47,178 nt of DNA from a virus. The translations under genes were made by a program, and so were the position numbers. Location: positions 1 to 47,178 of the IMG/VR virus record IMGVR_UViG_3300035701_000061, one strand, 5' to 3'. The notes under the pieces are model-generated. The model searched no databases. It was not told the DNA's origin and saw only the letters and a list, made by a program, of their open reading frames with translations. Below, one piece after another: positions 9,218-16,231 of this stretch (position 1 is its first letter; every line of letters starts with the position of its first letter).

Positions 9218-12200
9218 ATGCCAGAACAAGACATAATAAACTATTTGAACTATGTTGAGGGAGCAAACAAAACTCAACCAACAGTAATTCCAGAACCATC
9301 ATCATCAAGAGAGCCAGCCTCCGAGGAAGATCCGTTCAAAAATCCTGCGCTACTTGAAGGAATTAAATTTAAAGCGGTCAACCAAGCTGAAGAAGACCCA
9401 TTCAAAAATCCTGCTCTACTAGAGGGAATTACTTTTGCTAAAGGGGCAAAACTTAAACCAATACCAAGCTTTACAGACAGGATAATGACTGCCTTAGATT
9501 ATGGTGCAAATATTAGCAGAACTACCCTTACTGATTCATTATATAAACTAAAAGGAATCCCAGTAAATATGGGGGATGATCTAAGAGAAGCGTTTAAAGG
9601 AAAAACTACAAGAACTGCGGCAGATCTGAGGGATGCCTTGGGAATACCTAGACTTGCAACAGGAGCAAATAAAGATGTTCTAATTGAAAGAATAGGTGAC
9701 ATGGCTTTAAATTTCGGTGTCGATGTTATCTCAGATCCGTTGACTTATGCCACGTTTGGAGTTGGTGCAATTGCAAAATTCACTAAATTTGGTGACTTAT
9801 CAAAATTGAGAAAAGCAAACATGGCTATAAAAGGACTAGGTGATGTTGGCGAAGGATTGTTAAATATCGAAAGTAAAGTAACTAAACCAGCACTAGAAAA
9901 GCTAGGAATAAAATCGAGTGAAGAGATATATGATACAATCAAGACAGCACAAACTGTAGGCGAAACAGACAAAAACATAAATGCCTTAAAGAAAACTCTC
10001 AAACTATCTGATGCTGAGGCAATAGCATTAAAGAATATAAACGTCGATGCTATAAAAGATGCTATGTCATATGGTAAGTTTATGTCAGGAACCAGAGCCG
10101 CATTTGGTGGATATTTTGGGTATGCAGCAAGTAATCCAGACGATCCGATATCTAAAAAATTATTAAATACTGCGGCTGGTATTGGTGCCGTGTATGGCAT
10201 TGGAAAAACATTCCCATCAATAATGAAAATAACAAAAGGTGCCACAAACAGCATGGTTGATTATTGGCAGAAGGCAGCCAGAGGACTAGAGAAAGGCAAA
10301 CCGTTTGGTTTGACGGAAGCTGGTGCTAGAAGATTAGCCTACAAAGAAGCATTTGAAATATTCCCTAAGTCTGAAATGGCAGATGATTTAGATAAACTAA
10401 TACGGAAAGAACAAGTTTCGTCATATGTTGAACGCAGAATAAAACAAATGACTACACCAATGGGTGCTGCCGAAGCTACAGAAATAGCAGGAGATGCACT
10501 CAATAAATTGGGTTACCTTAAAAATATGATGATGCAAGGTAGGTTCAATATAACAAGTGAACTTCAAGGCGCAGATGTGATTCGTTTAACTGATATAATG
10601 CACCAAATGAAAAATAAAACCGTTACAATGCGCAATCAGATACTCAGCGGGAAATTGCCTGAAAATATTTATAACAAATATATGCAAACTGGTAAGATAC
10701 CAATGGCTTATAATAAAGTGGTTAACGAGGCCACGATGGATGCCAACAGATTATCTAAAGATTTTCTGCCCGAAATGTTTGCTAAAGAAGAAAGTCATAT
10801 CATTAAATCAGTAAACGAGTGGGTTGCCCATAACGAGAATGTGGTAAAAGAATACAACAAAATGACTGACAATAATATGGTTGGGTTAGCTTTTCACGTC
10901 GATGATGTGTTTACCCCAAACAATTTCAAGGAATATGAGAACGTGATAAGGACACTAACCACCAGTAAGCAGCGTTTTCATATGGCTCGTGGAGCAGCAT
11001 ATCTTGAGGATGGCGGGCTTGTAACACCCAGGCGTTATCCTGCGCAATACAAATATTCAGATCCAGAACGATGTGCTTTGATAAATGGTATAGACAATGA
11101 GTTAACCAATAAAATATTACAAGTGGAAAAGGCAAAAAATATTGATGAATTATCAGATCTAGTTAAAACTATTCCAGAACAATATATACCAAAAGGAGAA
11201 AAGTTAACACTTGATAATATAAAATTGGTATTGACTGAGCAGGCAGATGATTCTGCAAATAAAATAATTAAACAAATTAAATTAACTCCTGAGTCTTTGG
11301 ACAAGTCATATCTTGAATATGTTGATGGGGCTGCAAAGAACTTCCTAACTGTCAAAGAACGTCAGGCTATGCAGATTGTGAATCATATTCGCAACACTAA
11401 ACCCACCAATAAGTTTCAAGAATCGGCAGAGAACTTTTTGCATGGATATGATAAAATGCATAATCTGTTTAAGATTAATGTGTTGGGTGCCTCATTGTCG
11501 TGGCTGTCTACAAACTTCTGGGATAATATGCACAAAGCCTTTGTCTCAGGCGGCTTTCGTAATATGAGACAAACCACTATGGGTTCAATACCTGTATGGA
11601 ATAGGACATTGGTAAAAGATATAGAAAGAATCCGCCTCAATAGATTAGAAAAATTTAATGATCCAGAAATGCTTGAAGGACTCAAATATGGTATCATAGA
11701 ATCTACACAATATAACACGTATAAACAGGGAATAGATAATACCATTAAAGGATTGCAAACAAAGTCAACACTGGCTAAAGATTTTGTAGAAGATCCTAAG
11801 ACTTTTTTGCAAAAGTCAAAAGATATACTGGGAGGATTATACAGGCAAACTGGCGGCAGACTTGTCTCTGCTGAACAAAAGTTGCTAGAGGCTGGCCCTA
11901 TGAAGTGGGGAAACGCCATGGAAGTTTCCGCCAGAATGACTACCTACAAAAACGTGCGCGATGGTTTCATGAAGGACGGTACTTATGAATACCTGAAAAA
12001 CACACTTTTTACCGGTCAAAAAGGTGCTGATTTGATGGCTGCGAACCAAGTCAAGCGCATGGCTTCACAAATAGTTAAGGATACTTTCTTTGATTATAGA
12101 CATGTAACCGCATTTGAACAATCCGTAATGAAAAGAATAATGCCATTTTATACATTCTTTTCCAGAAACGTTCCCTATTGGTTAAAGTCAGCTACAGATT

Positions 12201-12997
12201 ATACCAAAATACGTAAAGTACAATTGTTACCCAAAGCAAGGGCACAGATTGGGCGGCAGTTAACAGAAGAAGAATATGCTGGTATGCCCCCATATATTAA
12301 AGAACAAGCACCACGATACCTAGATGATACCGAATATGGAAAGGTTGTTGGAACATTTCCAAAAAGTTCTTTTATTGACGCTATAAATATGATTGATCCA
12401 ACCGGAGACATGTTAGAAACATCCATATTATCTAAGATGAGTCCATTTCTGAAAACCCCCATAGAACTTGCATATGGTTATGATATGTTTACCAAGAATG
12501 CCCTGTTACCATCTAACCTTAGACTTATGGATTCAATGTTTGCAGATGAAACAGGCAAGGGCAAGAAATATATGTTTGGTGGCGGGTTCAAATGGCTGGC
12601 AATACAAAACGCCTTACAGAAACTAGGCAAAGATCCAGAATATTTTGGAGTTAAAATAGATAAACAAGGCAATCCTATAGCAACCAAAGACAACGTGGTT
12701 ATATTGGAAAAGTTATGGACAACCTTTTTCCCATTACCAATAATAGATCAGGTAATGGGTGCTCTAGGGAAACATAAAGCTGGCAAAGTAGAGAGTGCTG
12801 AATATAACTTATTGGGATATCTGAACTGGTATAGAGAAGCAACAGTATCCCATAAATCATATAGGCGTAATAAAGAACTTGAAAAAATAATGGAAAGTCA
12901 GCAACGTAAACGGGTAAGACCTGAACCTAAGGGGCCGAAGTCCCCACTTGACAATCCTGAATTGTTAAAAGGAATAGAATTTGCACCTGTCAAATAA
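9218..12997 (+). CDS. Large internal virion / ejection protein (1259 aa)
   Basis: This is the largest protein of the window. It has small glycine/alanine hydrophobic patches (about residues 295-330), long amphipathic helices and no visible enzymatic motif. It is comparable in place and size to T7 gp16-like ejection proteins. A short motif DPFKNPALLEGI.F occurs twice near the N-terminus (residues 38-51 and 60-74), and a relative, PLDNPELLKGIEFA, occurs at residues 1243-1256, so both ends carry the same peptide. It is the last + gene. Its TAA at 12995-12997 abuts the TAA of the opposite-strand gene with no spacer. Confidence 0.7.
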   Translation: MPEQDIINYLNYVEGANKTQPTVIPEPSSSREPASEEDPFKNPALLEGIKFKAVNQAEEDPFKNPALLEGITFAKGAKLKPIPSFTDRIMTALDYGANISRTTLTDSLYKLKGIPVNMGDDLREAFKGKTTRTAADLRDALGIPRLATGANKDVLIERIGDMALNFGVDVISDPLTYATFGVGAIAKFTKFGDLSKLRKANMAIKGLGDVGEGLLNIESKVTKPALEKLGIKSSEEIYDTIKTAQTVGETDKNINALKKTLKLSDAEAIALKNINVDAIKDAMSYGKFMSGTRAAFGGYFGYAASNPDDPISKKLLNTAAGIGAVYGIGKTFPSIMKITKGATNSMVDYWQKAARGLEKGKPFGLTEAGARRLAYKEAFEIFPKSEMADDLDKLIRKEQVSSYVERRIKQMTTPMGAAEATEIAGDALNKLGYLKNMMMQGRFNITSELQGADVIRLTDIMHQMKNKTVTMRNQILSGKLPENIYNKYMQTGKIPMAYNKVVNEATMDANRLSKDFLPEMFAKEESHIIKSVNEWVAHNENVVKEYNKMTDNNMVGLAFHVDDVFTPNNFKEYENVIRTLTTSKQRFHMARGAAYLEDGGLVTPRRYPAQYKYSDPERCALINGIDNELTNKILQVEKAKNIDELSDLVKTIPEQYIPKGEKLTLDNIKLVLTEQADDSANKIIKQIKLTPESLDKSYLEYVDGAAKNFLTVKERQAMQIVNHIRNTKPTNKFQESAENFLHGYDKMHNLFKINVLGASLSWLSTNFWDNMHKAFVSGGFRNMRQTTMGSIPVWNRTLVKDIERIRLNRLEKFNDPEMLEGLKYGIIESTQYNTYKQGIDNTIKGLQTKSTLAKDFVEDPKTFLQKSKDILGGLYRQTGGRLVSAEQKLLEAGPMKWGNAMEVSARMTTYKNVRDGFMKDGTYEYLKNTLFTGQKGADLMAANQVKRMASQIVKDTFFDYRHVTAFEQSVMKRIMPFYTFFSRNVPYWLKSATDYTKIRKVQLLPKARAQIGRQLTEEEYAGMPPYIKEQAPRYLDDTEYGKVVGTFPKSSFIDAINMIDPTGDMLETSILSKMSPFLKTPIELAYGYDMFTKNALLPSNLRLMDSMFADETGKGKKYMFGGGFKWLAIQNALQKLGKDPEYFGVKIDKQGNPIATKDNVVILEKLWTTFFPLPIIDQVMGALGKHKAGKVESAEYNLLGYLNWYREATVSHKSYRRNKELEKIMESQQRKRVRPEPKGPKSPLDNPELLKGIEFAPVK

Positions 12998-13237
12998 TTA
13001 CAATTCATCAATTTTTAAATCGTTTTCATCAATAGTCTTATAAAACCATCCGTGCAATTCTTCAAACAATTTTATTTCTGATTCGTTCAATTGTCTGTCT
13101 CCAAACGTATTATATTTGGTGGCAATACGTAATATCATAGCTACTTCGGTCAGCACACACGCCATTTCGGGAGCTTTGCTATGTACTTCAAAATCATATC
13201 TATCTTCTGGCAAATTAAACTCAAATATTTTTTTCAT
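12998..13237 (-). CDS. Small conserved phage protein (FNLPEDRYDFE type)
   Basis: 79 residues from the ATG at 13237, chosen because GAGGGG lies about 6 bases upstream. A GTG two codons earlier is possible. The N-terminal pattern 'KIFEFNLPEDRYDFEVHSKA' matches a recurrent small phage family with 'E.nLPED.ydf..a.kg', usually in early or lysis-adjacent regions. Function unknown. It overlaps the YkgJ-like gene upstream by 17 bases and ends exactly where the + strand virion genes end. Confidence 0.75.
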   Translation of the reverse strand: MKKIFEFNLPEDRYDFEVHSKAPEMACVLTEVAMILRIATKYNTFGDRQLNESEIKLFEELHGWFYKTIDENDLKIDEL

Positions 13238-13454
13238 ACTCACCCCTCAGTTTAGCACAATATTCTTTACACAACAACACAAATTCGTTCCATGAGACAT
13301 CTTTACAAAAATGTTCATACACATATTTATTATTGCATACGTTTGGTCTGGAATCATATATTTCACACAGGTTATCCTTTAAATGCGGACATCCAATTGA
13401 CTTGCAACAGGCCGCACACTTGTCACACGGAAAGGTTATTTCGTCGAGAGACAT
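13221..13454 (-). CDS. YkgJ-like cysteine-cluster protein
   Basis: This 77-residue protein has the signature C-D-K-C-A-A-C-C at residues 10-17, followed by C-P-H-L....C-x-I-Y..RP..C, as in the YkgJ/UPF0153 family (putative zinc- or iron-sulphur-binding). Here the fold is cut down to little more than the metal site. The ATG at 13454 lies inside the end of the upstream lipoprotein gene (19-base overlap) and lacks a clear Shine-Dalgarno, so coupling is likely. Substrate and role unknown. Confidence 0.8.
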   Translation of the reverse strand: MSLDEITFPCDKCAACCKSIGCPHLKDNLCEIYDSRPNVCNNKYVYEHFCKDVSWNEFVLLCKEYCAKLRGEYEKNI

Positions 13455-13732
13455 TTAGAGTATTTCTTGAATAGGTCGTTAAACTTTTTCTCAAGGGCAG
13501 CATCATTAAATAGTCGCCAGGCATTCACATCAAATTCTTCAAGTTCTTTGCACACCTTCTTTTTCATTGTGATGTCTTCCCATGAACACAGGTAAACTGT
13601 GCCATCAGTCTTCTGGGTCAGGTCGTACACATAATCCTTCGGTTTGATAGTCTGACAGGAAGCCAAGGTCATCAAGATAAGAAGCGCCATACTCATCATC
13701 AGAAGGGATAGTATCACATATAATTCCCGCAT
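13436..13732 (-). CDS. Small lipoprotein, o-spanin-like candidate
   Basis: The 98-residue product has an N-terminal hydrophobic segment ending in L-A-S-C at residues 23-26, a good type II signal peptidase lipobox, so the mature protein should begin at Cys26 and be outer-membrane anchored. The rest is soluble with several cysteines. AAGGAG lies 7 bases before the ATG at 13732. It overlaps the upstream zinc-ribbon gene by 128 bases in a different frame, a nesting reminiscent of Rz1 within Rz, though the upstream protein is not an i-spanin. Position near small membrane proteins suggests outer-membrane disruption at lysis. Confidence 0.65.
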   Translation of the reverse strand: MRELYVILSLLMMSMALLILMTLASCQTIKPKDYVYDLTQKTDGTVYLCSWEDITMKKKVCKELEEFDVNAWRLFNDAALEKKFNDLFKKYSKCLSTK

Positions 13733-14066
13733 ATTTAGTCTCCTTTTCAGGTTGTTTTCTGTATTTCTTGGCTAGTGTTTTAATCAGAAAAAGCCTAGCG
13801 CGCATGAACCTATCAACAGCATATTTTATGCTAACCTCTAGTTTCTGTGCGCGCTGTAACTCTCTTACCCCTTGAATCGTGGGATGATTCAAATTACTTT
13901 TTAATTTTTTTGGTAACCGGCTTCTTGCTTTTCTTTGTGCTTTTTGGCATAGTCTGCACTCCTCTTTGTACCCGTCTGGTCTAGAACGGTTCTTGTTAAA
14001 ATCACAGTAGGGTTTTACCCTACCACACACATAACACTTTTTTACTTTCCTAAGAATTTTGCCCAT
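13605..14066 (-). CDS. Zinc-ribbon protein with HNH-associated N-terminus
   Basis: 153 residues, starting with a basic segment and C-Y-V-C-G-R...F.K..SRPDGY...C-R-L-C (cysteines near residues 12, 15, 37 and 40). It shares this four-cysteine module with the product of 25721-25948 and the HNH endonuclease at 39196-39816. No H-N-H catalytic motif follows; the remainder is basic and helical. The ATG at 14066 has no Shine-Dalgarno and lies 25 bases inside the upstream 55-residue gene, so translational coupling is likely. The C-terminal third overlaps the lipoprotein gene in another frame. Confidence 0.6.
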   Translation of the reverse strand: MGKILRKVKKCYVCGRVKPYCDFNKNRSRPDGYKEECRLCQKAQRKARSRLPKKLKSNLNHPTIQGVRELQRAQKLEVSIKYAVDRFMRARLFLIKTLAKKYRKQPEKETKYAGIICDTIPSDDEYGASYLDDLGFLSDYQTEGLCVRPDPED

Positions 14067-14209
14067 GTGCAGGCATCTTTCGCAACACGCAATCGTTCTC
14101 TTTCTTTCTCAAGACTATCAATTTGCCCAGATTTAATCCACGCAGGGATCTGTTTGAAAAAGGCAAGAATAACTTGACATGCGGCTAATGCGAGTTCTAC
14201 AAACTGCAT
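14042..14209 (-). CDS. Small membrane-associated protein, i-spanin-like candidate
   Basis: This 55-residue gene starts with an ATG overlapping the previous TAA (TAATG at 14211-14207). It has an N-terminal hydrophobic stretch (VELALAACQVILAFF, residues 3-17) followed by a charged helix (SLEKERERLRVAKDA). That is a miniature version of the inner-membrane anchor plus coiled coil of i-spanins. It lies directly after the membrane protein at 14209-14367 and upstream of the lipoprotein. The resemblance to the segment at 46585-46803 is in layout, not clear sequence identity. Lysis role is inference. Confidence 0.65.
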   Translation of the reverse strand: MQFVELALAACQVILAFFKQIPAWIKSGQIDSLEKERERLRVAKDACTWAKFLGK

Positions 14210-14367
14210 TATTTATTTATCCCAAGAAGTGCTTTAATGGCAGCTTCAATTGGTGACAGGATAATAGCAAGCAAACTGTTTGCTGGTATCCACGCGGTTT
14301 TCCCTATAACATAGTCTATAACCACAATAACTAAACCTAATACAAGTGCCAATGTAGATGAAATCAT
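14209..14367 (-). CDS. Small membrane protein, holin candidate
   Basis: 52 residues from the ATG at 14367, chosen because GGGGG lies about 5 bases upstream. A longer start at 14427 would precede the -10 box and is unlikely. There is one strong transmembrane helix at residues 5-19 (TLALVLGLVIVVIDY) and an amphipathic C-terminal helix (LLAIILSPIEAAIKALLG). It is the first gene after a good promoter and is coupled to the next by TAATG. Small size, membrane nature and the downstream lipoprotein suggest a holin or lysis accessory, but no holin family is recognised. Confidence 0.6.
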   Translation of the reverse strand: MISSTLALVLGLVIVVIDYVIGKTAWIPANSLLAIILSPIEAAIKALLGINK

Positions 14368-14397
14368 TTTAACCCCCAAATAAAGTTTATAATATAC

Positions 14398-14427
14398 AGT
14401 ATATACAATATTAACGATTAATGTCAA
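14398..14427 (-). promoter_or_regulatory. Sigma70-type promoter for the lysis-like cassette
   Basis: On the - strand TTGACA (14427-14422), an 18-base spacer and TATACT (14403-14398) form a near-consensus promoter. It would start transcription about 25 bases before the ATG at 14367. It allows the small membrane protein and lipoprotein genes to be expressed separately from the upstream operon. Confidence 0.7.
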
Positions 14428-14434
14428 TACATAG

Positions 14435-14758
14435 TTATTCCTTTTTTAATGAGTCTGCGTCACACATAACTTCAACAACTCTATCAATTCTATATTCGAG
14501 TTGCATAATATAATTAAAAATATTTTCTTTACAACCTTTTTCAGCACACCAGATACCCACTCCTATTGTGTGCTCTTTATCATACGATCCAATATTAATA
14601 GGTTCCCATGTATGTTTACATAGTTTTGTTGGCATCAACAAGTCATTCATTGTCTTTTGATATTTTCTTAATTGCTCTTTTAAAAAGTCATTTAATCGCT
14701 CTAATTCCTCTATTTTTATTTCTAATGTTATAACTTCATCAGGTTTCATATCTTCCAT
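14435..14758 (-). CDS. Unknown coiled-coil protein with Cys/His cluster
   Basis: This 107-residue protein has an N-terminal coiled coil (EVITLEIKIEELERLNDFLKE, about residues 8-28) and a middle C-K-H-T-W...W-C-A-E-K-G-C pattern (about residues 47-78) that could bind zinc. It has AAGGAGGTG upstream of the ATG at 14758, overlapping the end of the preceding lectin-like gene. Function unknown. It is the last gene before the strong promoter of the lysis-like cassette. Confidence 0.75.
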   Translation of the reverse strand: MEDMKPDEVITLEIKIEELERLNDFLKEQLRKYQKTMNDLLMPTKLCKHTWEPINIGSYDKEHTIGVGIWCAEKGCKENIFNYIMQLEYRIDRVVEVMCDADSLKKE

Positions 14759-14761
14759 TTT

Positions 14762-15070
14762 TCACCTCCTTATCTCACGAATGCAACGGACTCTATTAAT
14801 GAAGCGCCTGAAATCCCAACCCTGGAGGCCACCGTCGATGTCCTGGATGTACGCGCCGATGCTATCGTCCGTAATAGAGGACCAGTACCAAGCCTTTTCA
14901 AAACTACCTATTTCTTTCCTATGTTCATATATTAACATTAATTCCGTCCTAGTTGGTAATCTCCAACCTTCAGGATTATCCTTAAATTTTTCCATCGCTT
15001 CGTCCCAAGTCATTTCGTTAGATTCATCTTTCTCTGCTACTTCAAAATTAAATGTTTCATTTATTATCAT
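14762..15070 (-). CDS. C-type-lectin-like (DUF1566-like) protein A, DGR-target-like
   Basis: 102 residues. The core (TWDEAMEKFKDN..GWRLPTR.EL...YEHR, about residues 21-52, then YWSS and a C-terminal NRVRC) is the DUF1566/Lcl-type C-type lectin fold used by many phage and DGR variable proteins. The segment from the first YWSS Trp to the final Cys (bases 14890-14783) is where it differs from paralogues B (15345-15860) and C (17412-17723). There, differences fall on the first two bases of NNC/NNT codons while third bases and the intervening codons stay the same. The patch is visibly richer in G and C than its surroundings. No signal peptide. Ligand unknown. Confidence 0.8.
   Translation of the reverse strand: MIINETFNFEVAEKDESNEMTWDEAMEKFKDNPEGWRLPTRTELMLIYEHRKEIGSFEKAWYWSSITDDSIGAYIQDIDGGLQGWDFRRFINRVRCIREIRR
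14783..14890 (-). other. Candidate DGR variable region, copy A
   Basis: 36 codons bounded by TGG-TAC-TGG and TGC. Compared codon by codon with copies B and C, fixed codons (TGG, TCC, GCG, TAC, CAG, GGC, CAG, TGG, AAT) alternate with variable ones such as GAC/TAC/CAC, GGC/CTC/TTC, ATC/TAC/CTC and CGC/TTC/CTC. All of these can come from AAC or AAT by changing only adenines. This is the established signature of adenine mutagenesis by a DGR reverse transcriptase. The template is not visible in the window. Confidence 0.6.
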
Positions 15071-15348
15071 TTTTCACCTTCTTTTAATGCTTCTTGGGCT
15101 AATTCATAACCATTATTTCTTGAATACCAATGACAATTTACTTTTGGCTCCATTATATCTCCACTCCAATTTAATTGATTTGCATATTGTTCAAGCACTT
15201 CCCTATATTTTTTATTTTGTTTTTCAAGTTTTTCTATATATCCATTGCATTCATACATTGCTGTTTCATATGGATTAACACCTTCATCACTATATGAACC
15301 CTTGTAGTCGATTGCAGTTTTCCTTATGACTTGTAAATATTTATTCAT
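15067..15348 (-). CDS. Unknown small soluble protein
   Basis: 93 residues, helical, with a coiled-coil-like middle (NGYIEKLEKQNKKYREVLEQ) and a C-terminal W-Y-S-R-N-N-G-Y-E-L-A-Q-E-A segment. The AGGAGGAAAAATG context gives a good ribosome binding site. It overlaps the start of lectin-like gene A by 4 bases (ATGA) and the end of gene B by 4 bases. This places it in one tightly coupled unit between two DGR-target-like genes. I do not recognise a family. Confidence 0.75.
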   Translation of the reverse strand: MNKYLQVIRKTAIDYKGSYSDEGVNPYETAMYECNGYIEKLEKQNKKYREVLEQYANQLNWSGDIMEPKVNCHWYSRNNGYELAQEALKEGEK

Positions 15349-15860
15349 TTTTCCTCCTTCTTTATATCCCTGACACAGCGAACTCTATTAATGATGAACC
15401 TGTAGTCCCAATACTGGATGCCATTGTAGAAGTTCTGGTAGTACGCGAGGTAGTTAATGTACGTAGTAGAGGACCAGTACCAGACTTTTTTAAGATTACC
15501 TAGTTCTTCACGATGTTCATACATAAATAACAATTCTATTCTAGTTGGTAATCTCCATCCATCTTTGTTGTCTTTAAACTTATCCATCGCTTCGTCCCAA
15601 GTCATTTTCTCAGGTTCATCTTTCTCAGCTACTTCAAAATTTATATGTTTTTCTAATATTATTTCTCCTCTATTTAGTGTTGCTTCCCCGTTGCTGCACT
15701 CGCTCAAATTATAAACTACACCCACACCCTTACAATTTCTGCACATCTCTGCAATTGTACTTGAAGACCACGGGCATCCTGGCAATGCGGTATAAAATCC
15801 ACCTGCAACATTCCCATGACCGTCACATATCGGGCATTTTTGTTGTATAAAGTATTTCAT
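15345..15860 (-). CDS. Zinc-finger plus C-type-lectin-like protein B, DGR-target-like
   Basis: 171 residues from the ATG at 15860 (GGGAGA about 8 bases upstream); an ATG four codons earlier is possible. The N-terminal part has two DnaJ-like C-x-x-C-x-G-x-G motifs (CPICDGHG near residue 9 and CRNCKGVG near residue 40). The C-terminal 100 residues match lectin-like proteins A and C, so this is a fusion of a metal-binding module to the same domain. The variable segment is 15375-15482. The fused zinc module could be a tether or a partner-binding part. Its function is unknown. Confidence 0.8.
   Translation of the reverse strand: MKYFIQQKCPICDGHGNVAGGFYTALPGCPWSSSTIAEMCRNCKGVGVVYNLSECSNGEATLNRGEIILEKHINFEVAEKDEPEKMTWDEAMDKFKDNKDGWRLPTRIELLFMYEHREELGNLKKVWYWSSTTYINYLAYYQNFYNGIQYWDYRFIINRVRCVRDIKKEEK
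15375..15482 (-). other. Candidate DGR variable region, copy B
   Basis: Same 36-codon frame as copy A. This copy keeps the most AAC/AAT and TAC codons. The hypothetical template inferred from all three would carry AAC or AAT at the variable positions. The flanks TGGTACTGGTCCTCT and ATTAATAGAGT are the same as in copy A. Confidence 0.6.
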
Positions 15861-15914
15861 TTTTTCTCCCATTTCTATAGTCTTCTATTTCGACAATATT
15901 ATCATTCATTCTCT

Positions 15915-16223
15915 TTAATCAGTAACGGCCCTTGTTTCTTCTTCCCAATGATCATATTCCCTGACTCTGTCAACAATATAATCACCTATCGGGACTTCAA
16001 TAGTTTTATGTTCTTCGTGGATTAATAAACCACTCTTAATAACTTTCAAAAATCTATTCTTTTTTTCATCTTCATAAAATTCAAAATCGTTAAAGGTTAA
16101 TTTATGAGAATGGCCAGTTGCTTCTCCTTCCAACAATATGTTTGTTTTTAAGTCTTTTAATCCTTTTTCTGGAATTTTTTTAATGCGTTTCAACAGAATG
16201 TCCCCTTGTTGAATAAATGCCAT
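15915..16223 (-). CDS. Conserved phage protein with GEATGHSH motif
   Basis: 102 residues from the ATG at 16223 (AGGAGG about 6 bases upstream). Contains MAFIQQGDILLKRI, GEATGHSHKL near residue 37, IHEEHKTIEVPIGDY near residue 69 and a C-terminal EETRAVTD. This beta-barrel-like family recurs in many phages. The repeated His residues might bind metal but no activity is established. It follows the DUF6745-like repeat protein by 9 bases, and the pair looks operonic. Confidence 0.75.
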   Translation of the reverse strand: MAFIQQGDILLKRIKKIPEKGLKDLKTNILLEGEATGHSHKLTFNDFEFYEDEKKNRFLKVIKSGLLIHEEHKTIEVPIGDYIVDRVREYDHWEEETRAVTD

Positions 16224-16231
16224 ATTTCCTC

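Noticed and set aside
9745-10254. 169-residue antisense frame inside the ejection protein gene
   Set aside because: Strand shadow of a long real gene; hydrophobic composition comes from reading helical codons in reverse.
14391-14410. LexA-like operator in the lysis promoter
   Set aside because: The sequence ACAGTATATAC is palindrome-like but does not match a full CTGT-N8-ACAG site; AT-richness explains it.
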